Origin: Craurococcus roseus
GTDB lineage: Bacteria; Pseudomonadota; Alphaproteobacteria; Acetobacterales; Acetobacteraceae
Direction of reading: 5' to 3'
Assembly: GCF_039523795.1 (NCBI RefSeq)
Contig: NZ_BAAAFZ010000050.1
Coordinates: 1 to 64,000, forward strand
DNA: 64,000 nucleotides
Positions within the stretch are counted from its first letter, which is position 1, and the number at the start of each line of letters is the position of its first letter. Both the position numbers and the translations under genes were made by a program. Shown piece by piece: positions 33,205-41,779 of the stretch. Under the pieces are notes generated by a model. The model saw only the letters and a program-made list of their open reading frames with translations. It searched no databases and had not been told where the DNA came from.

Positions 33205-33873
33205 ATGGCCATGGGCATTTTCAACCGTAAGAAGGAAGACGGTTCGCCGGCCGATCCGGCTTCGGCCAGGTCCGCGCCGGCCGGCGGGGCCCCCGCCGCC
33301 GCTCCGCCGCCGGCTTCGGCTGCGCGCGACCCCGACATCGGCGTCCCGCCGTTCCGTCCCGCCACGAAGGATACCCCCATGATGAACTCCGCGCCCAAGC
33401 CGTCCGCCGCGCCCGCCGCCCCGTCCGTGTCCGGCCCGCGCCCGGCGCCGATCGCCACCGCGCCGGCCCGGCCGGTGGGCCGCATCGAGCCGTCCGAGCG
33501 CCGGACCCTGGTGGTCGGCCGCGGGATCAGCCTGCAGGGCACGGTCGCCGACGCCGAGCGGCTGGTGGTCGAGGGGACGGTCGAGTCGCAGATGATCCAG
33601 GCGGCGGAACTGTTCGTCGCCGGCTCCGGCGTGTTCAAGGGCGAGGTCGAGGTGGAAGACGCCGAGATCGCCGGTGCCTTCGACGGCACCATCACCGCGC
33701 GCGGCAGCCTCATCATCCGCACCACCGGCAAGATCAGCGGCACGGCGCGCTGCCGGAAGCTGTCCGTCGAGGAAGGCGGCCAGGTGTCCGGCAAGATGGA
33801 GATGCTGACCGACGCCGCCGCCCTGGTGTCGCCCGCCCGCGTCCCGACCCAGTCGGTGCCCGCCGACGCCTGA
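33205..33873 (+). CDS. Bactofilin family polymer-forming cytoskeletal protein
   Basis: A 222-aa protein with a disordered Pro/Ala-rich N-terminus (residues 1-95) and a bactofilin (DUF583) beta-helix core at about 96-200, shown by regularly spaced short hydrophobic repeats: LVVGRGISLQGTVADAERLVVEGTVESQ, then AELFVAGSGVFKGEV. Bactofilins self-assemble into filaments on the membrane and help cell shape or envelope placement. No M23 peptidase (the common partner) is adjacent. The ATG at 33205 lies 8-10 bp after a GAAGGGG site. Confidence 0.88.
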   Translation: MAMGIFNRKKEDGSPADPASARSAPAGGAPAAAPPPASAARDPDIGVPPFRPATKDTPMMNSAPKPSAAPAAPSVSGPRPAPIATAPARPVGRIEPSERRTLVVGRGISLQGTVADAERLVVEGTVESQMIQAAELFVAGSGVFKGEVEVEDAEIAGAFDGTITARGSLIIRTTGKISGTARCRKLSVEEGGQVSGKMEMLTDAAALVSPARVPTQSVPADA

Positions 33874-34023
33874 CGCCGCAGGCCGGGCTTGGCCGCTGGA
33901 CGCCGCCGAGGCGCGGCGGCCGGCGGCCACGGCCGGGGGCGCCGTGCGGCGGTCCCCGGTGACGCCGCGCCGTGGCGCGAACCCCGCCTTCCCCGGTGCC
34001 GTGCCGCCTTAAGCGCTTTGACC

Positions 34024-34644
34024 GTGCCCTCGCCGCCGCTTCGCGCGCGCCGCTTCCGCCGGCCGCCGCTCCCTTTTTCCCGCCCCCTCCGCCGCGCTTC
34101 GCTGGCCACCGCGGCGATGCTCCTCGCCGCCGCCGTCGCGCCGGTCGCCTGCGGCGAAAGCCGCGACCGGGCGCGCGTGGCAGCGCTGGAGGCCGGGATC
34201 GCCAGCGCGCAGGCGAGCCTCGCCGCCATGTCCGCCGACGCGCCCGCGGCGCCGTCCTTCTCGCAGGCGTCGTCCGGCGCCCCCGCGCCGGTCCGCCCCG
34301 CGCCGGCGCAAGTGGTCGCGCGCTTCCCGGCCGGGGCGAAGCCGCTCGCGGCGGCGGAACTCTTCGGCGCCGGGCCGGACGCGCTAGTGCGCTGGTTCGG
34401 CGAACCCGACCTGCGGCGCGCCGAAGGCGACGCGGAGGTCATGCTCTTCCTAGGCCCCGGCTGCGCGCTCGACGTGGTGTTCTACGCGGCCGCCGGCGGC
34501 GCCAAGCGCGTCGCGCACGCATCGGCGCGCGCGGACGGCCCGGCGGCGGTGACGGAGGCGGATTGCCTCCGCAGCATCGGCGACGGCGGCGCGAGGGGAG
34601 GGGTTGGAGGCGCCGTGGCGGCCGGGCACACTCCGCGGCGGTGA
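34024..34644 (+). CDS. Hypothetical exported, possibly lipid-anchored protein
   Basis: About 206 aa. A charged N-terminus (RARRFRRP) leads into a hydrophobic stretch SLATAAMLLAAAVAPVAC; the Cys could be a lipobox, though Pro at -3 is unusual. A short helical region (RARVAALEAGIASAQASLAAM), a Pro/Ala linker and a compact C-terminal domain with FGEPDLRRAEGDAEVMLFLGPGCALDVVFY follow; the last part resembles small envelope proteins. The start is uncertain: GTG at 34024 gives a usable signal, whereas ATG at 34117 would leave only a bare hydrophobic stretch. Overlaps the AEC gene by GTGA, so it is coupled with it. Confidence 0.55.
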   Translation: MPSPPLRARRFRRPPLPFSRPLRRASLATAAMLLAAAVAPVACGESRDRARVAALEAGIASAQASLAAMSADAPAAPSFSQASSGAPAPVRPAPAQVVARFPAGAKPLAAAELFGAGPDALVRWFGEPDLRRAEGDAEVMLFLGPGCALDVVFYAAAGGAKRVAHASARADGPAAVTEADCLRSIGDGGARGGVGGAVAAGHTPRR

Positions 34645-35573
34645 CGGCCTACTTCGACGTATTCATCCCCGCCTTCGGACTGCTCGCCCTCGGCTCGCTC
34701 CTGCGCCGGTTCCTGCTGCGCGACGGCGCGGTGTGGGCGGGCATAGAGCGTCTCGTGTTCTGGGCGCTGATGCCGGCGCTGTTGGTCTCGTCCATCGCGT
34801 CCGTCAACCTCGCGGAGCTGCCCCTCGGGCGGATGGCGTTGGCGATCTGGCTGGCCCTGCTCGGCGGGACCGCGCTGAGCCTGCTCCTCGCGGGCGCCGC
34901 CCGGCTGGACCACCCGGCCACCACCTCCGTGCTGCAAGGCGGCATCCGTTTCAACAACCTGATGGGTTTCGCGCTCGTCGGCGGGCTGTACGGCGCGCCG
35001 GGCACGGCGCTCGGCTCGGTGGCGACGGGGCTGATCGTGCCCTTCGTGCAGGTGGTCACGATCACCGCCTTCGCGTTGGCGCCGGCGCCGGCGGGCGGGG
35101 CACGCTTCTCCCCGCTCCGGGCGCTGAAGCAACTCGCCACGAACCCGCTGCTCCTGGCGTGCGTGCTCGGTTTCGCGGTGGCCGCGCTCGGCGGCTTGCC
35201 GCCCGGGTTGAACCCGCTGCTGCGGAACCTGGGCGGGGCGTCGATCGCGCTCGGGCTGCTGTGCGTCGGGGCGGCGTTGTCGCCGGGGGCGCTGCGCGAC
35301 CGCATGGGCCTCCAAGCGGCGACCTGCGTCGTGAAGCTCGTGCTGGTGCCCGCGATGACCCTGGCGCTCGGGCGCGCGTTCGGCCTCGATCCGCTGTCGC
35401 TGGCTGTGGCGCTGGTGTTCATGGCGCTGCCCACCGCCACCACGAGCTACGTGATGGCGCGTGCGCTGGGCGGCGACGCGCCGCTGATGGCGGCGCTGAC
35501 CACGACGGAGCACGTTATATCCGTGGCGACGCTGCCGCTCTGGATCGCGCTGGTCGGCAGGCTGCCCGGCTGA
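34641..35573 (+). CDS. AEC (auxin efflux carrier) family transporter
   Basis: A 310-aa membrane protein with about ten hydrophobic segments in the 5+5 arrangement of the AEC/BART superfamily. Landmarks are FVIPAFGLLALGSLLRR-type start (VFIPAFGLLALG), GGIRFNNLMGFALVGGLYG near 106 with the conserved Asn pair, and ALPTATTSYVMARALGGDA near 264. Members export or import small organic anions such as malonate or malate. The GTG start overlaps the upstream gene. Confidence 0.88.
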   Translation: MTAYFDVFIPAFGLLALGSLLRRFLLRDGAVWAGIERLVFWALMPALLVSSIASVNLAELPLGRMALAIWLALLGGTALSLLLAGAARLDHPATTSVLQGGIRFNNLMGFALVGGLYGAPGTALGSVATGLIVPFVQVVTITAFALAPAPAGGARFSPLRALKQLATNPLLLACVLGFAVAALGGLPPGLNPLLRNLGGASIALGLLCVGAALSPGALRDRMGLQAATCVVKLVLVPAMTLALGRAFGLDPLSLAVALVFMALPTATTSYVMARALGGDAPLMAALTTTEHVISVATLPLWIALVGRLPG

Positions 35574-35592
35574 CGGCGGCCGGCGCCAGCCG

Positions 35593-36072
35593 TCAGCAAT
35601 TGGCCCCCACCGCCGGCGAAGCCGCGAGGTCCAGCACCGTGGCGACCAGCTCGGAGTTGGCGAAAGGCTTGCCGATCACGCGCTCGCGGAACCCGGAGCC
35701 GCCGGACCGGCCGAAGACGCGCTCCGGGTTGCCCGTGACGTAGATGACGCGGATGTTCGGGGCGTGCCCGCGCGCCAAGGCGGCGAGGGCCACCCCGTCG
35801 AGGCCCCTCCCGAGGTTCACGTCCGTCACCAGCACGCGGTAGCGCCCCCCGACCTCAGCCGCGACGGAGAGGAGGCAAAGCGCGGTCTCGGCGTCCTTCG
35901 CGTCCTCCACGTGCATGCCCGCGTCCTCGAGCAGGTCGCGGAGGAGCATGCGTATGGCCGGCTCGTCCTCCACGACGAGCACGCTCGGCCGCCAGTGGAC
36001 CGCGACCGGCGGCATCGCGCCGACGGCGGGGGAGATGGCCCGCATAGCTGGGGCGGGGGTCGCGCTGTGCAA
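35593..36072 (-). CDS. Single-domain response regulator (receiver only)
   Basis: A 159-aa CheY-like protein. Acid pocket EDE at 35-37, phospho-acceptor Asp84 in VTDVNLG, Thr113 in YVTGNP and Lys135 in VIGKPF are all present, so it should be phosphorylatable. There is no output domain, so it acts by protein contact or relay. The TTG start at 36072 is chosen because GGGAGGAG lies just upstream, whereas the in-frame ATG at 36045 has none. No sensor kinase is adjacent; the hybrid kinase at 50543 is the only one in the window and has its own relay modules. Confidence 0.88.
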   Translation of the reverse strand: MHSATPAPAMRAISPAVGAMPPVAVHWRPSVLVVEDEPAIRMLLRDLLEDAGMHVEDAKDAETALCLLSVAAEVGGRYRVLVTDVNLGRGLDGVALAALARGHAPNIRVIYVTGNPERVFGRSGGSGFRERVIGKPFANSELVATVLDLAASPAVGANC

Positions 36073-36182
36073 CTCGTGCTCCTCCCTTCTCTGCCCGGCA
36101 TTCCAAGCCGGGCGGTTTTCCCAGAGGGGCCGGCCGCCCCAAGCCCTCGGTGCCCGGCGGCCGCCCGAACAGCCTTCGAGGA

Positions 36183-36662
36183 TCAGTCGGCCGCGACGTT
36201 CGCGGCGAAGCCGTGCCCGTACCCGTTGCGGTGCGTGACGACCTCCTTCGGCCAAGCGCGGCTCGTGCCCCGTGGCGCGGCGCCTCCCCATGCGCCCGCG
36301 CCGCCTGAGTCTCGGTCGATGGCGGTCCGCAACTCCCCGAGAAGCCTCCACCCGGCCCCGGTGCGCTGCGCCTGCAGGCTGCGCCGGTCTTGCGGGTCCA
36401 GCCTGCGCCGGACGAGGTCCAACTCCCCGAGCCGGTCGAGCGCGCGGCTCACGGCCGGCTTGCAGATGCCGAACCGCGCCGAAAGGTCCCGCACGGTGTG
36501 CGGGCCGGCTTCGAGGTAGACGGTCAGGAAGACGCCCAATTGCCGGGCCGACAGGTCGGTGCCGCGCGTCACCATCGCGGTGATGGTCTTGTGGAGCACA
36601 GGCATCGGGTCTTCGTCGTTGGCCGGATTGCGGATTTCAAACGCTCCTGCGTAGTACGCCAT
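36183..36662 (-). CDS. MarR family transcriptional regulator
   Basis: A 159-aa winged-helix regulator. The core reads MTRG/LSARQLGVFLTVY, then the recognition region TVRDLSARFGICKPAVSRALDRLGEL (about 56-82) and the wing LVRRRLDPQDRRSL (about 83-97). The C-terminal ~50 residues are Gly/Pro/Arg-rich and atypical for MarR, so the dimer helix may be altered. ATG 36662 has a GGAGGCGATG site. The gene is preceded by a cluster of palindromes, the expected autoregulatory operator. Ligand unknown. Confidence 0.85.
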   Translation of the reverse strand: MAYYAGAFEIRNPANDEDPMPVLHKTITAMVTRGTDLSARQLGVFLTVYLEAGPHTVRDLSARFGICKPAVSRALDRLGELDLVRRRLDPQDRRSLQAQRTGAGWRLLGELRTAIDRDSGGAGAWGGAAPRGTSRAWPKEVVTHRNGYGHGFAANVAAD

Positions 36663-37071
36663 CGCATCGCCTCCATGCGTCCATCCGAGGCGCAGATCAT
36701 TGCATATGATGTATAATAATGACATCACAATGAGTTGTGATCACGTGATGAATACAACTCTGGATAGTAGGGCCGCGATGCAAGGTCTCTGGCCGCGTCG
36801 AGCAGCGTGGTCCAGACCATCAGGCGCGCAACACGGCCGGTAACCCCGCGCCGTTCTCAGCCGTTGCCCGTCGCAGGGCTGTCACCGCCACCTGCGACGT
36901 AGGAGGCGGACTCGAGTGCCTGCATGCAGCGCAGCGAACTGGGATGGCCGCGAGCCGCGCGTGCTGCGCGGAACACGGGGCGGTGAATTTGCCCGTGAGG
37001 GCGTGGCGCCGGAGCCCCTCCGGCCCGATACCGCCCCGCGAGGCGCAATGGCACCGGGAGCTTGGCCCATC
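36663..37071. other. 409-bp intergenic region upstream of MarR and a Bug gene
   Basis: It holds the palindromes at 36707-36749, which are in a sharply AT-rich patch of about 80 bp, then ordinary GC-rich DNA up to the Bug gene without a clear gene, RNA or terminator. Confidence 0.5.
36707..36749. promoter_or_regulatory. Overlapping palindromes upstream of the MarR gene (putative operator)
   Basis: Three nested inverted repeats: TGATGT (36707-36712) with ACATCA (36722-36727); ATCACAA (36724-36730) with TTGTGAT (36735-36741) around a 4-bp spacer; and the 10-bp perfect palindrome ATCACGTGAT (36740-36749). They lie about 45-87 bp upstream of the MarR start codon. MarR dimers bind such inverted repeats, so autoregulation is likely. 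Confidence 0.6.
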
Positions 37072-38067
37072 ATGTTCGGACGACGCGGTTTCACCTTGGG
37101 CACGGCCGCCTGCCTCGGCGCTCTGGGGAGCGCCGCCGCCGGAGATCGGGCGGCGGCGCAGCAGACCGCCGGTTGGCCGAACCGCCCCCTACGCTGGCTG
37201 GTCGGCTACCCGCCGGGCGGGCCGAGCGACACCTTCGCCCGGTTGACGGGCGCGCACATCGGGACGCGGCTCGGCCAAAGCGTGCTGGTGGAGAACCGCC
37301 CGGGCGGCGGCGCTGTGCTGGCCAGCGAGGCCGTGGCGCGCAGCGCGCCCGACGGCTACACCATGCTGCACGTGGACAACGGCATCCTGGTGTACAACCC
37401 GGCGCTCTACGCGCGCCTGCCCTACGACCCGGACCGCGACCTCCAGGGCGTCGGCTTCATCGGCCGCTTCCCGCTGTTCATCGTGGTGCGGCCCGACGAC
37501 CCGGCGCGCGACTTCGCCGATTTCCTCCAGCGGTCGCGTGCCCGGGCGCCCAACTACGGCACGCCGGCCGTCGCCTCGCCGCACCACCTGGCGATGGAGA
37601 TGGTCAAGCGCCGCACCGGGTTGCAGGCCAACCACGTGCCCTACCGCGGCGGCCCCGCCGCCATGCAGGACCTGCTCGCGGGCCAAGTGGATTCGGTGAT
37701 GATCGACTGCGCCACAGGCATCCCCTTCATCACGGGCGGGCGCGCCCGCGCCTTGTGCGCGCTCAGCGAGGCGCGCAGCCCGCGCGCGCCGGACGTGCCT
37801 ACGCTGCGGGAGCTGAACGCCGGCGACGTGGTGGCGTACGGCTGGCAGGGCATGAGCGTGCCGGCCGGCGTGCCCGCGCCGGTGCTGGGCCGGCTGAACG
37901 ACGCCCTGCGGGCGGCGGTCGCGGCCGACGACGTGCGGGCGCGGTTCGACACGCTGGGCATCGAAAGCGCGGACTGGAGCCCGGCGGAGTTCGACGCCTT
38001 CGTCCGCCGCGAGAACGCCGCGTGGCGGCCCTTGATCCGCGAGCTGGGCATACGGCTCGACAGCTAG
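37072..38067 (+). CDS. Bug/TctC-family binding protein
   Basis: A 331-aa periplasmic binding protein of the Bug family. A twin-arginine-like signal (FGRRGFTLGTAACLGALGSAAA) is followed by PLRWLVGYPPGGPSDTFAR, VENRPGGGAVLASEAVAR, VPYRGGPAAMQDLLAGQVDS near 188 and VPAGVPAPVLGRLNDALRAAV near 263. The start is placed at MFGRRGF (37072), 11 bp after GGGAG; an ATG at 37048 is also open. Orphan: no tricarboxylate transporter membrane subunits nearby. It is divergent from the MarR gene and might be among its targets. Confidence 0.87.
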   Translation: MFGRRGFTLGTAACLGALGSAAAGDRAAAQQTAGWPNRPLRWLVGYPPGGPSDTFARLTGAHIGTRLGQSVLVENRPGGGAVLASEAVARSAPDGYTMLHVDNGILVYNPALYARLPYDPDRDLQGVGFIGRFPLFIVVRPDDPARDFADFLQRSRARAPNYGTPAVASPHHLAMEMVKRRTGLQANHVPYRGGPAAMQDLLAGQVDSVMIDCATGIPFITGGRARALCALSEARSPRAPDVPTLRELNAGDVVAYGWQGMSVPAGVPAPVLGRLNDALRAAVAADDVRARFDTLGIESADWSPAEFDAFVRRENAAWRPLIRELGIRLDS

Positions 38068-38091
38068 CGGCGCCGCGCCACAAAGCCCCAC

Positions 38092-39216
38092 ATGCTCGAA
38101 CCCTTCCGCCGGCTGGCGCGGTGGCGGCGGCGCCACCCGGCGCTGCCGCTGATCGGCGACACGCGCACGCGCGGCGAGCGCGAAGCCGCGGTGCTGCGGG
38201 CGAGCGTGAAGGCGCTCGGGGCGGAACTGGTCCGGCAGCGCTGCGACGCCGGGATGGCGGGACCCGCCGCGAAGCTGCCGCCGGAGCCGGTCCGCGCCGG
38301 CCTCGGCAGCCGCACCTGCCGGCAGGCGGACATCGAGGCGGACTGGCTGCGGCACTGGTGCGGCCGGATCGGCATCTGGCCCGCCTACCATCGCAAGGTC
38401 TGGGAGGTGTGCTTCATCGCCCAGGCCGCCTGGGAGGCGGGCGCGCTGGCGCCCGGCCGCCGCGCCTTGGGCTTCGCGGTTGGGCGGGAGGTGCTGCCCT
38501 CGCTCTTCGCCGCCGCCGGCATGGAGGTGGTGGCGACCGACCTGCCGGCCGGCGACGCGAGGGCGCGGGAATGGCGCCGCACCGGCCAGCACGCGGGCGA
38601 GGGGGGCGAGGACGCGGCGCGTGCGGCGCTGTTCCGGCCCGGGCTGGTCGGCGCCGAGGAGTTCGAGCGGCGCGTGTCCTTCCGACCTGTCGACATGCGC
38701 CGCATTCCGCCCGACCTGCTCGGGGGCGGCTTCGACCTCGTGTGGTCCTCCTGCGCGATGGAGCACCTCGGCAGCCTCGAACGCGGGGCGGCCTTCGTGC
38801 TGGACGCGATGCGCTGCCTTCGGCCCGGCGGGGTCGCGGTCCACACCACCGAGCTCAACACGGACGCGGCCGGCGGCACGCTGCGCTGGGGGACGACGGT
38901 GCTGTACCAGCGGCCGCACCTCGACGCCCTGGCGCGGCGCCTCGCGCAGGCGGACCACGCGATGCTGCCGTTGGACGACACGCAGGGCGACGGACCGCTC
39001 GACGCCTTCGTGGACCTCCCCCCCTTCGCCGGCGACGGCGTCCCCGGCGCCGCGACCCTCGCGGCCTTGCCGCAACCGCCGCACCTCCGGCTCTCCATCC
39101 GAGGCTTTCCTGCAACATCCGTGGGGATTGTCGCTCGCGCCCAGGTTATACGAGCCGGAACGTTCTCAATGCATTATAAAGGCACGGTCGCGTCCGTTGC
39201 CGTCGGCGACGCGTAG
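38092..39216 (+). CDS. SAM-dependent methyltransferase-like protein
   Basis: A 374-aa protein. The middle contains a class I methyltransferase core: the glycine-rich strand GRRALGFAVGREVLPSLFAAAG near 122, the acidic strand VVATDLPAG (about 145), FDLVWSSCAMEHLGSLERG near 215, and DAMRCLRPGGVAVHTTE near 240. The nucleotide-binding loop is poor (GFAVGR in place of the usual GxGxG), so activity is uncertain. The N-terminal 120 residues are helix-rich and not recognised. It starts 24 bp after the Bug gene. Possibly acts on glycans, as similar proteins in cell-envelope clusters do. Confidence 0.7.
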   Translation: MLEPFRRLARWRRRHPALPLIGDTRTRGEREAAVLRASVKALGAELVRQRCDAGMAGPAAKLPPEPVRAGLGSRTCRQADIEADWLRHWCGRIGIWPAYHRKVWEVCFIAQAAWEAGALAPGRRALGFAVGREVLPSLFAAAGMEVVATDLPAGDARAREWRRTGQHAGEGGEDAARAALFRPGLVGAEEFERRVSFRPVDMRRIPPDLLGGGFDLVWSSCAMEHLGSLERGAAFVLDAMRCLRPGGVAVHTTELNTDAAGGTLRWGTTVLYQRPHLDALARRLAQADHAMLPLDDTQGDGPLDAFVDLPPFAGDGVPGAATLAALPQPPHLRLSIRGFPATSVGIVARAQVIRAGTFSMHYKGTVASVAVGDA

Positions 39217-39242
39217 GAACAACGACAGTCCGCGGGTCGGCC

Positions 39243-39323
39243 ATGCTGAAACAGATCGTCGAACGGTTGCGCCACTGGCTCAGCTACCGGCCCGAGCGCC
39301 GGTACATGCGCGGCGGCGGCTGA
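39243..39323 (+). CDS. Tiny ORF (26 aa)
   Basis: Reads MLKQIVERLRHW then LSYRPERRYMRGGG and stops at TGA, 26 codons. It is amphipathic and basic, and not explained by either neighbour. The ATG lacks a strong ribosome site (GGGTCGG), so translation is uncertain. It could be a short membrane-active peptide, the remnant of a longer gene, or chance. Confidence 0.3.
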   Translation: MLKQIVERLRHWLSYRPERRYMRGGG

Positions 39324-39354
39324 CCGCCGGCCGGGCGGGCGTTAGACCCCGCCC

Positions 39355-40737
39355 ATGCACCCGTCGTCCCGTCGCTTCCTGCTCCGCTTGGCCCTGCTCG
39401 CGGGGCCCTCCGCCGCCGGCCTCCGCCAACGGCCTGCCCTCGGCCAACGGTCGTCCGGCGGCCCGGACCTCCCGCCGGTGCTCTTCCTGCACGGTAACGG
39501 CGACCACGCCGCGCTGTGGTTGACGACCCTTTGGCGCTTCGAGAGCAACGGTTGGCCGCGCGGACTCCTGCACGCCGTCAACTTTCCCGACCCATCGGCG
39601 CGCGACGACGACGCCGTGCCGCAGCCGGGGCGCTCCTCCAGCGCCGAGCAGACCGCGTTCTTGGCCGAGCGGGTCCGGGAGGCGCGGGAGCGGACGGGCG
39701 CAGCGCGGGTGGCGCTCGTGGCGAACAGCCGCGGCGGCAACGCCATCCGCGACTTCGTGACGCGCGTGGAGGGAGGGGCCGGTCAGGTCTCCCACGCCGT
39801 GCTCTGCGGCACCCCGAACCGCGGCGTGTACGACTGGCCGGAGATCCGGAACCGCGAATTCAACGCGAACAGCGATCTGCTCCGTCGCTTGAACGGCGGC
39901 GAAACCGACGCGGTGCCGGGCACCGCATTCCTGACGCTCCGCAGCGACAGCAACGACCTCTTCGCCCAGCCGCGCGCCATCTGGTCCGCGACGCCGGACC
40001 GCCCGACCGGCACGGACGCCGCCGGGCCGGAGCTGCGCGGCGCGACCAACCTGGTGCTCCCGGGCCTCGACCACCGCGAGGTCGCCTACCACCCGCGCGC
40101 CTTCGCCGAGATCTTCGCCTTTGTCGCCGGCCGCCCGCCCGACCGGCTGGCCGTGGTGCCGGAAGCGCGGCCGGTGCTCGACGGCTCCGTGACGGGCACG
40201 CCGGGCGGCGTGCAAACCAACCGCCCGGTGGAAGGCGCGACGGTGGAGGTGTTCCGGACCGACCCCGAGACCGGCGCCCGGATGGGAGAGGGGCCGCTGC
40301 ACCGGCGCGTGACCGCGGCCGACGGCCGCTGGGGCCCGGTGGCGGTGGCGCCCGATTGGGCGCTGGAGTTCACGCTCGCCCAGCCGGGCGGCGCGCCGAC
40401 CACGCACATCTACCGCTCGCCCTTCCCACGCTCCTCCGCCGTGGTCCACCTGCGGGCGGCGCGGCCGTTGACCGACGCCGACCGGGCCGCGGGCGGCGTG
40501 GTGCTGATGACGCGCCCACGCGGCTACTTCGGCGTCCCTCGCGACTTCCTGGCGCTGGACGGGCGGCTGCCGCCCGAAATTCCGCGCGGCGTCCCCCGCG
40601 TGTCCGTGGCGACGCTCAGCTTGCCGGTGGCCGAACTGGGTCGGCCGGTGGCGGCGCTGTTCAACGAGGAGCGGATCGTGGCGCGGGCTTGGCCCTCGGC
40701 CGAGAACCGGATCGCCGTGGCGGAGCTGACGGGGTAG
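39355..40737 (+). CDS. Exported alpha/beta hydrolase with C-terminal beta-rich domain
   Basis: A 460-aa protein. A twin-arginine-like start (SSRRFLLRLALLAGPSAAG) suggests export. The catalytic domain has the oxyanion segment PVLFLHGNGDHAALW (41-55) and the nucleophile elbow VANSRGG at 122-128 (Ser125). A lipase-like pattern follows, with Asp and His candidates in LDHREVAYHP near 237. The second half (from about 255) has a beta-sandwich feel with EGATVEVFRTDPETGA and repeated V-x-L strands, perhaps a binding or carbohydrate-type module. Reminiscent of secreted esterases or PHB-depolymerase-like enzymes. Substrate not known. Confidence 0.78.
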   Translation: MHPSSRRFLLRLALLAGPSAAGLRQRPALGQRSSGGPDLPPVLFLHGNGDHAALWLTTLWRFESNGWPRGLLHAVNFPDPSARDDDAVPQPGRSSSAEQTAFLAERVREARERTGAARVALVANSRGGNAIRDFVTRVEGGAGQVSHAVLCGTPNRGVYDWPEIRNREFNANSDLLRRLNGGETDAVPGTAFLTLRSDSNDLFAQPRAIWSATPDRPTGTDAAGPELRGATNLVLPGLDHREVAYHPRAFAEIFAFVAGRPPDRLAVVPEARPVLDGSVTGTPGGVQTNRPVEGATVEVFRTDPETGARMGEGPLHRRVTAADGRWGPVAVAPDWALEFTLAQPGGAPTTHIYRSPFPRSSAVVHLRAARPLTDADRAAGGVVLMTRPRGYFGVPRDFLALDGRLPPEIPRGVPRVSVATLSLPVAELGRPVAALFNEERIVARAWPSAENRIAVAELTG

Positions 40738-40816
40738 GGGCGGCGGTGAGAGGCCTCGCGCCCCCGTGCGCGGGGCGCGCTCGTCCGGCGGCCGAATTAC
40801 CCATTATAACTGAACC

Positions 40817-41419
40817 ATGGTCGCAGCCCTCAAGCTCCCCCCGCGCCGCATGACGGTCGCGGAGTTCCTGTCCTGGGACCCCGAGGACGGCACCGGCGCG
40901 TTCTGGCAACTGCGCGACGGCGAGCCCGAGATGATGGCGCCGGCCACCGACGCCCACGGCAGCATCCAGAACCGGTTGTCTTTCCTCCTTACCAGGCACC
41001 TGGAGGCTGGCGGGGACCGCAGCCGCGCCGTGGCGAATCCGGGTGTGGTGCCGCGCGTCCGCTCCGACCGGAACATGCTCATCCCCGACATCGGGATCAC
41101 CTGCGCGCCGCCCTCGACGGAGCGGGCGATTCCGGAGCCGGTGGTGCTGATCGAGATCCTGTCGCCGTCGAACGAGGCCGAGACGCGGGCCAACGTGTGG
41201 GCCTACACGACGATTCCATCGGTCGCCGACATTGCGATGGTCGGCAGCACGGAGGTGTAGGTGGAGGTGCTGCGGCGGCGCCCGGACGGGACCTGGCCCG
41301 AGCGGCCGGAGGCGGTCGGCCCTGGCGGCGAACTCCGCTTCGAGAGCATCGGCTTCGCCGCGCCGCTGCTAGCGGCCTACGCGACCACGCCGCTGGCGGG
41401 CGCCGCCGCCGCGGGCTGA
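40817..41419 (+). pseudogene. Uma2 family endonuclease-like gene interrupted by an in-frame TAG
   Basis: The 201-codon frame matches the Uma2 (DUF820) PD-(D/E)XK-like family, common in cyanobacteria and proteobacteria but of unclear role. It has MTVAEFLSWD at the start, the core LIPDIGITC (Asp) and the motif VVLIEILSPS (Glu and downstream Lys position), then NVWAYTTIPSV. At codon 148 a TAG (41258-41260) interrupts the frame, after which VEVLRRRPDGTWPERPEAVG continues in the same frame with the usual Uma2 C-terminus to the TGA at 41417. The two halves need no frameshift. Either the gene is newly inactivated, the base is a sequencing error, or the product is truncated at 147 aa but still holds the active-site residues. 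Confidence 0.75.
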
Positions 41420-41488
41420 CCGCGGCGGGCGCGGTCCGGTTCCGGCGGCCGGGAAGGAACAGCGACGGAACAGGCGAGGCAGCGCTCC

Positions 41489-41779
41489 TCAATCGGCCTC
41501 GCCCGCGATCCACTCCTCGCCCTCCGGCGGAATGCCGTGCCACGCCGCTCCGTTGGACAAAGGCGTCACCAGGAGCAGGCCGGGCGGGGCGCCGGCGCCG
41601 TCCAGGGCGCGCCGCAGGTGGTCGCGCAGGTAGCCCGGGGACAGGTCGGTCCCGAGCAGCGTCGCCCCCGGCGCGACCCGCCAATGGCTGGAGGCCACCT
41701 CGAAGACGGCGTCGAAGAACGCCTGTTCCGGCGCCGGCCCGCCGAGGCCCGGCTCATGCAGGACGAGGCAGATCGGCAT
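41489..41779 (-). CDS. Hypothetical small protein next to DUF488
   Basis: A 96-aa soluble acidic protein starting MPICLVLHEPG, with a mixed alpha/beta pattern (HWRVAPGATLLGTDLSPGYLRDHL, then LLLVTPLSNGAAWHGIPPEGEEW). No family recognised. A GGGAGAG site sits right before the ATG. It overlaps the DUF488 gene by 26 bp on the same strand, so it is probably co-transcribed and translationally coupled. Confidence 0.6.
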   Translation of the reverse strand: MPICLVLHEPGLGGPAPEQAFFDAVFEVASSHWRVAPGATLLGTDLSPGYLRDHLRRALDGAGAPPGLLLVTPLSNGAAWHGIPPEGEEWIAGEAD

